A stretch of 64,000 nt of DNA from Caballeronia udeis (lineage in GTDB: Bacteria; Pseudomonadota; Gammaproteobacteria; Burkholderiales; Burkholderiaceae), in contig NZ_FCOK02000001.1 in the NCBI RefSeq assembly GCF_001544555.2, positions 186,001 through 250,000 of the forward strand, in the 5' to 3' direction. A program made the translations under genes and the position numbers. Shown piece by piece: positions 58,534-64,000 of this stretch (positions are counted from its first letter, which is position 1; every line of letters starts with the position of its first letter). The notes under the pieces were generated by a model. The model worked only from the letters and a program-made list of their open reading frames with translations, was not told the origin of the DNA and did no database searches.

Positions 58534-59379
58534 TCAAGCACACAACGTCCGTGCATGAAACGCAATATGCTCGCCGATAAACGTCGAGATGAAGTAGTAC
58601 CCGTGGTCATAACCTTCATGCCTGCGCACGGTCACCGCCTGCCCTGCCGCCTTGGCCGCCGCCTCGAATAACTCCGGATGCAACTGCGCCGCGAGGAAGT
58701 TATCGGCGAGACCCTGGTCTATCAGGATGCCCGCTTCAAATTTCGACGCCGCCGTCTTCACCAGTTCGCTCGCGTCATATTGCTTCCACGTTTCCCGATC
58801 CTCGCCGAGATAGCCTGAAAACGCCTTGACACCCCAAGGGCATTGCGAAGGCGCCGCGATCGGCGCGAACGCGGACACAGACTTATAAATGCCCGGGTTC
58901 TTCAGCGCGAGAACCAGCGCACCGTGGCCGCCCATCGAGTGTCCAAAAATACCCAGCCGATCCTCCCGCACCGGCAATTCAGCAAGCACCGTCGCGAGCA
59001 GATCCTGCGTCACATATGAGTACATCCGGTAATTGCGCGCCCACGGTTCCTGCGTGGCATCGACGTAAAACCCCGCCCCCACGCCGAAGTCCCACGCAGC
59101 GCTTTCGTTCGGCACGCCTGCACCGCGAGGGCTCGTGTCCGGCGCGATCAATGCAATGCCATGCTCGGCCGCATAACGCTGCGCGCCGGCCTTGATCGGA
59201 AAGGTCTCTTCGGTGCAAGTGAGGCCTGCCAGATAAAACAACGCGGGCACTTTCCCCTTGGATGCCTCGGCCGGCAAGAACACCGAGAAGCGCATGGGCA
59301 AGCCAATAGATTCCGAGTCGTGTTTATAGGTTCGCTGCACGCCGCCGCAGCACTTATGTTCTTCCACAAGTTCTAGCAT
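58534..59379 (-). CDS. fghA: S-formylglutathione hydrolase
   Basis: This 281-residue alpha/beta hydrolase converts S-formylglutathione to glutathione and formate, the second step of glutathione-dependent formaldehyde detoxification. The nucleophile motif is GHSMGGHGA (Ser about 150). LAGLTCTEETF (oxyanion region) and an N terminus containing ELVEEHKCCGGVQRTYKH are typical of esterase D. Length matches the family (275-285). It lies downstream of the dehydrogenase that makes its substrate, 66 bp apart and on the same strand. Confidence 0.95.
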   Translation of the reverse strand: MLELVEEHKCCGGVQRTYKHDSESIGLPMRFSVFLPAEASKGKVPALFYLAGLTCTEETFPIKAGAQRYAAEHGIALIAPDTSPRGAGVPNESAAWDFGVGAGFYVDATQEPWARNYRMYSYVTQDLLATVLAELPVREDRLGIFGHSMGGHGALVLALKNPGIYKSVSAFAPIAAPSQCPWGVKAFSGYLGEDRETWKQYDASELVKTAASKFEAGILIDQGLADNFLAAQLHPELFEAAAKAAGQAVTVRRHEGYDHGYYFISTFIGEHIAFHARTLCA

Positions 59380-59445
59380 TGCTTCATCCCTTCCCTATTT
59401 TGCCGAGGCGGCGCGCCGCCCCGGCTCGTGCTTCGCTCAATACAC

Positions 59446-60552
<1,107 letters not shown>

Positions 60553-60616
60553 GTGTTCGACTCCTTTCCTTGATCGTTGATTCAGAGTGGGCTGGCGGGC
60601 AGCACGTAGCACTGTG

Positions 60617-61849
60617 TCAGGACACGACGTTTAGTACTTCGTAGCATGCACCCATGGTGTGATAGTCGACCTTCCCGGCCGGGCTTTTTTCGTTGCTGTA
60701 TTTCGTGTTGTCGCGTGCGAGTATCCGGTACCACGCGCCCCATTTGTGATCGACGAAGTGGTCCCAGCTATAGGCCCACAGACGGTCGTAATCGTTCCAG
60801 TAACGCGCTTCCGTAGCCGTGTCACCGACCCGCGCAGCTTGGTCGGCGAGCAGCGCGGCCGCGGCCAGGGACTCTGCCTGGACCCAGAAATACTTGTCTT
60901 CGTCGTAGAACTCACCCTTGATATCGAAGCCGTACACCATCCCGCCGTGCTCGTGGTCCCACGAAAATTCCAGCGCGCGGTCAAACAGTTCCCGTGCGCG
61001 CGTGACGTGCCATGGGTCCGGACGATGCCGGTCGAGAATCAGCAGCAGCTTCGCCCATTCGGTCTGATGGCCCGGCTGGAATCCCCACGGCCGGAAGATG
61101 TTGCTCTTGTCGCCCTTGTTGTATTCCCAGTCGACCGACCAGTCCGGCCTGTAGTGTTCCCAGACCAGCCCGCCGGCAAGCGCAGCCTGGCGATTCACCA
61201 TGTTGTCGGCGAGCAGCGCGGCGCGGTCCAGATAACGCACATCCTGCGATGCTTCGAAGGCAGCGAGCATCGCTTCGCAGGCGTGCATGTTGGCGTTTTG
61301 TCCGCGATAGTCCGACACCACCCAGTCAGCACTCGCCTCGTCTTTGTATAGTCCGTGGGCCGCGTCCCAGAAGCGCGTCTCCATCAGGTCCCAGGTTTCT
61401 TCAAGGTACCCGCGCGCTTCTTCGAAACCCGCTTCCAGCGCCTTCGCATAAGCCAGCACGACGAACGCGAGGCCGTAGCAATGATTGGTGGCGTCGGTAA
61501 CATCACGGCCGTTGAGCGTCCACGCGTAACCGCCGGTCTGCTGATTACGATGAAACTCGCGCAAGTACTCAATGCCATGCAGGACACCGCCGCGGTACTC
61601 ATCGAGCCCGAAGTGCTTGTACGCCATGGCGTAGTTGAAAACGAAGCGCGTGCTCGACACCAGATGCCGCGACTTGCGGTCGTAAATAGTGCCGTCGTCC
61701 TGGTAGAAATGATAAAAACCGCCCGCCGGATCCATGCAGTGCGGGTGATAAAAGGTCATGGTCCGCAATGCGTGATCCAGCAGGAACTCGCGCGAGCGAA
61801 AGTCGGGATGGTCGGGATCTGAAATCGGGGACGTGGTTGTATCGGACAT
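60617..61849 (-). CDS. AGE-family sugar epimerase/isomerase
   Basis: This 410-residue protein is an alpha/alpha-barrel of the N-acylglucosamine 2-epimerase superfamily. Aromatic/His blocks line the barrel: [14 protein letters not shown] (about residues 40-53), [34 protein letters not shown] and [15 protein letters not shown]. The lack of an obvious N-acyl recognition feature and the YihS/mannose isomerase-like sequence suggest D-mannose to D-fructose isomerisation, but cellobiose epimerase-like activity is not excluded. It lies just downstream of a FGGY kinase gene on the same strand. Confidence 0.85.
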   Translation of the reverse strand: MSDTTTSPISDPDHPDFRSREFLLDHALRTMTFYHPHCMDPAGGFYHFYQDDGTIYDRKSRHLVSSTRFVFNYAMAYKHFGLDEYRGGVLHGIEYLREFHRNQQTGGYAWTLNGRDVTDATNHCYGLAFVVLAYAKALEAGFEEARGYLEETWDLMETRFWDAAHGLYKDEASADWVVSDYRGQNANMHACEAMLAAFEASQDVRYLDRAALLADNMVNRQAALAGGLVWEHYRPDWSVDWEYNKGDKSNIFRPWGFQPGHQTEWAKLLLILDRHRPDPWHVTRARELFDRALEFSWDHEHGGMVYGFDIKGEFYDEDKYFWVQAESLAAAALLADQAARVGDTATEARYWNDYDRLWAYSWDHFVDHKWGAWYRILARDNTKYSNEKSPAGKVDYHTMGACYEVLNVVS

Positions 61850-61928
61850 ATGTCGTATCGGGCTTTTCGTGCTGTCTCTTGGATTCGCTTGAGCGAGCGT
61901 TAGTTTAAGCGGAGGTCGAAATCATGCG

Positions 61929-63350
61929 TTAAAACCAGCTCGCGTTACGCTGGTATAAATCGATGAAACGCGTATGACGGAGCGCCAGATCCTCGTCGTC
62001 ACCCGGCGATGCCACGAGCGTCGCCGATGGCGCCAGCGCCGCCAGATCTGCCGCGTGCCAGGACCCGAGCGCGATACCGCCCAGCATTGCCGCACCGCGC
62101 GTGGCCGCATTCGGGCAATCGACGGCTTGCAGGTCGGCGTCGAGCGCGTCGGCCAGAAGCTGGCGCCAGCGCGGATCGATTGAGCCGCCGCCAGCAAGCC
62201 GCAGGGTTCGTACCACGGCAGAAGATCCGCTGTTCAGACGAATGGCATCGAGGCCGGCGCGCAGGGCGAACGCTACGCCCTCGAAGGCCGCACGCATCAT
62301 CGTGCCGCGTGTGTCGCCCAGGCCGAGGCCGAGCCACCCGCCCCTTGCCGCCGGGTTCATCCACGGCGAACGCTCACCGCTGACATAGGGCAAGAACGTC
62401 AGGTGCGTAGACGCCGGCGCACTGAACGCGTCTTCATAAGCGCTCGGCCAGTCCGTGTAGCCGAGCCAGCCCCGCACCGCTTCGAGCGCCACGCCCACGT
62501 TCTGCATCGCAGCCATTCGATACCACTGATCAGTCGCCGCTCGATACGCGTGCAGGCCGGTGACTGAGGCCGGCGCATCGGCAGACACCACCACGATCTG
62601 GCCGCCGCTGCCGGTGGTCAGCAACGCGTCGCCATCGGCAAAAAGACCGCTGCCGAGTGCAGCGCACGCGGTGTCGCCGGCGCCCACGGCCAGCACAATG
62701 CCCGCCCGCAGGCCGAGCAGTTTCGCGCCTTCGGCGTTCAACGTGCCAGCCGCTGCATACGATGGCGCGAGCGGCGCAAACCACTCGCGCCGCAACCCGA
62801 TTTCCGCAATCAACGCGTCGTCCCATACACCCGAAGGTGCAGCAAGCGCGGTGGCGCACGCGTCCGACGGATCGGTGCAGACTTCGCCGCCCAACGCCGT
62901 GCGCAACCAGTCTTTCGGCTGCAGGGCCCAGCGTGTCTTGTTCATCACCGCGGGCTCGTTCACCGCAAGCCAGCGCAGCAACGGCCCCGCCATGCCGGGT
63001 GCGACGGGATTCGGTTGCGGTGCGGGCCATGCGTCGAGCAAATCGAGCGCGCGGGTATCGGGCCATAACATCGCGGGACGCAGCGCGTGGTTGTTCTCAT
63101 CCGTGACAACAACGCCATGCATCTGCCCTGAGAAACCGATCGCATTCACCTGCTCGCGCTCATGCGCGGGCAGGCGCGCGGCTGCATCGCGCAACGCGTT
63201 CCACCAGGATTCCACGGACGTTTCCGCCCAGCCGGGAAACGGCGTCGTGACTGCGTACGCGACGCTCGCGAAGGCGCGTTCGTGACCGTCTTCATCGACG
63301 ATTGCGAGTTTCAGCGAAGCCGTGCCCAGATCGATGCCAAGAAATCGCAT
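61929..63350 (-). CDS. Xylulokinase-like FGGY kinase
   Basis: This 473-residue kinase begins RFLGIDLGTASLKLAIVD and has GFSGQMHGVVVTD and DPSDACATALAAPSGVWDD, as in xylulokinases; LAGGGSIDPRWRQLLADAL is the ATP-site block. It is the third FGGY kinase in the window. The ATG at 63350 starts the conserved region, but no ribosome-binding site stands out; the frame is open to 63590 without similarity. It pairs with the AGE-family isomerase gene 79 bp downstream. The substrate may be xylulose or another ketose. Confidence 0.9.
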   Translation of the reverse strand: MRFLGIDLGTASLKLAIVDEDGHERAFASVAYAVTTPFPGWAETSVESWWNALRDAAARLPAHEREQVNAIGFSGQMHGVVVTDENNHALRPAMLWPDTRALDLLDAWPAPQPNPVAPGMAGPLLRWLAVNEPAVMNKTRWALQPKDWLRTALGGEVCTDPSDACATALAAPSGVWDDALIAEIGLRREWFAPLAPSYAAAGTLNAEGAKLLGLRAGIVLAVGAGDTACAALGSGLFADGDALLTTGSGGQIVVVSADAPASVTGLHAYRAATDQWYRMAAMQNVGVALEAVRGWLGYTDWPSAYEDAFSAPASTHLTFLPYVSGERSPWMNPAARGGWLGLGLGDTRGTMMRAAFEGVAFALRAGLDAIRLNSGSSAVVRTLRLAGGGSIDPRWRQLLADALDADLQAVDCPNAATRGAAMLGGIALGSWHAADLAALAPSATLVASPGDDEDLALRHTRFIDLYQRNASWF

Positions 63351-63672
63351 GGAGATTCGTAGAAAAAAATAAGCGGTAAAAACGGGTTGCGACGGGTTTA
63401 CCCGCTGCCTGCACCGAGCCTCCGGAAAACCGACTATGCGGAGCGGCAGATAACCATCATAACCACGCCGGGTATCCGAATGCCCTGCCAGGCGCGACGC
63501 CAATCGTCCTTCGCCCGCCAGCCGTGGCTTCACTACGCCAGACACGATATTAAGGCACTCGCGGCATATCAGCCCGGCTAAGGGGGCCATACGCCAACGT
63601 CGACTTGTTCTCGCTTTTTGCGCCGCTTACCTTGAATCGCTAATTCGACACGCTTGAAGAGCAAACAACTTT

Positions 63673-63714
63673 CATGGGACCGGAGTAAGCGCTAAAGCGC
63701 CAACTCCGGTCGAC
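63673..63714. repeat. Hairpin repeat, copy 1
   Basis: This 42-bp unit differs from copy 2 at one base. It folds as GACCGGAGT/ACTCCGGTC arms with an inner GCGC/GCGC stem and a small loop; in this copy the inner pairing is one base shorter. It resembles repetitive extragenic palindromes. Confidence 0.8.
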
Positions 63715-63727
63715 CGCGAACAACCAG

Positions 63728-63769
63728 CATGGGACCGGAGTAAGCGCTAAAGCGCTAACTCCGGTCGAC
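63728..63769. repeat. Hairpin repeat, copy 2
   Basis: Starting 55 bp after copy 1, it is the same 42-bp unit with T for C in the inner stem. The base change restores AGCGC/GCGCT pairing, so this copy is the more complete hairpin. It ends 25 bp before the permease start codon, so it could affect translation or transcription of that gene. Confidence 0.8.
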
Positions 63770-63794
63770 ACGACACAACGGAGACAGAGACAAC

Positions 63795-64000
63795 ATGGCA
63801 TCGACCCCGGTTCATCCGTGCGACGAACGGTTACCCGCCGCCCAGTTGCTTACGCTAGGCATTCAGCATGTACTCGTGATGTACGCGGGCGCCGTCGCGG
63901 TCCCGCTGATTCTTGGCGCAGCGCTCAAACTGCCGAAAGACCAGATCGCGTTCCTCATCAGCGCCGATCTGTTCTCGTGCGGCGTCGCAACGCTTATCCA
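63795..64000 (+). CDS. NCS2-family purine/xanthine permease (partial)
   Basis: Only the first 68 codons are in the window. They encode PAAQLLTLGIQHVLVMYAGAVAVPLILG (first helix) and DQIAFLISADLFSCGVATLIQ (second helix), the N terminus of nucleobase:cation symporter-2 proteins of the xanthine/uracil type. The ATG at 63795 follows GAGACAGAGACAAC. The remainder lies beyond position 64000. Xanthine, urate and uracil are possible substrates. Confidence 0.85.
   Translation, partial: MASTPVHPCDERLPAAQLLTLGIQHVLVMYAGAVAVPLILGAALKLPKDQIAFLISADLFSCGVATLI

Larger units (their letters stand above)
63351..63794. other. Intergenic region with two hairpin repeats
   Basis: These 444 bp separate the divergent FGGY kinase and NCS2 permease genes. 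Two copies of a hairpin repeat lie at 63673-63714 and 63728-63769. I could not assign promoters. Confidence 0.5.

Noticed and set aside
63673..63769. CRISPR-like array
   Set aside because: There are only two copies with one spacer-like gap, each unit is a long hairpin, and no cas gene is present.

Overview
The window reads as chromosomal DNA of a high-GC betaproteobacterium of the Burkholderiaceae, most likely Paraburkholderia or Caballeronia. That placement is inferred from codon use, from protein relationships that I recognise, and from the dense catabolic and ABC-transport gene content. I saw no rRNA, tRNA, CRISPR array, transposase or phage gene. Nearly all of the sequence is coding. About 53 protein genes are supported, and the last one is cut by the window edge.

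Layout. 1-8.5 kb is mostly housekeeping: a cold-shock protein, a DUF4160/DUF2442 pair, NADP-isocitrate dehydrogenase, an RluE-type pseudouridine synthase, a small Lys/His-rich exported protein, a DUF192 protein, an elongation factor G outside a ribosomal operon, and a His-rich cupin. 8.8-14.5 kb is a complete dipeptide/oligopeptide-type ABC importer with a fused double ATPase. 14.5-21.7 kb holds an aldo/keto reductase, two AspT-type antiporter genes (the second broken in frame at a four-copy pentanucleotide repeat), a LysR regulator and a D-lactate dehydrogenase-like enzyme. 21.9-27.9 kb is a four-gene, stop/start-overlapping DNA repair operon: exonuclease, ATP-dependent ligase, Lhr-type helicase and metallophosphoesterase. 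29.8-35.4 kb is a homogentisate operon (fumarylacetoacetase, homogentisate dioxygenase) with a flavin hydroxylase, a DUF2783 partner and an MBL-fold protein that may feed 3-hydroxyphenylacetate into it.

36.5-55.4 kb is a large polyol-use region. A minus-strand operon (AraC regulator, ribose-type ABC importer, zinc alcohol dehydrogenase, FGGY kinase, DCXR-like reductase) is followed by plus-strand genes for a polyol dehydrogenase, xylulokinase and SorC-type regulator. These converge on a sorbitol/mannitol-type operon (SmoS-like dehydrogenase, SmoEFG-like binding protein and permeases, HAD hydrolase, SmoK-like ATPase). The plan is import of polyols, oxidation to ketoses, and phosphorylation to pentose- or tetrose-phosphates. 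55.7-58.5 kb is znuACB with a Zur-like box. 58.5-60.6 kb is glutathione-dependent formaldehyde detoxification. 60.6-63.4 kb is an AGE-family sugar isomerase and another xylulokinase-like FGGY kinase. The window ends in an NCS2 purine permease gene preceded by two near-identical hairpin repeats.

The least expected signals are: the (CGGCG)x4 tract that splits the second antiporter gene, where removing one unit restores the frame exactly; a palindrome lying across the putative promoter of the DUF4160/DUF2442 pair, whose transcript may be leaderless; the 42-bp hairpin pair before the NCS2 gene; a 15-bp coding tandem repeat at the start of the HAD gene; and an MBL-fold protein lacking part of its metal-binding motif.
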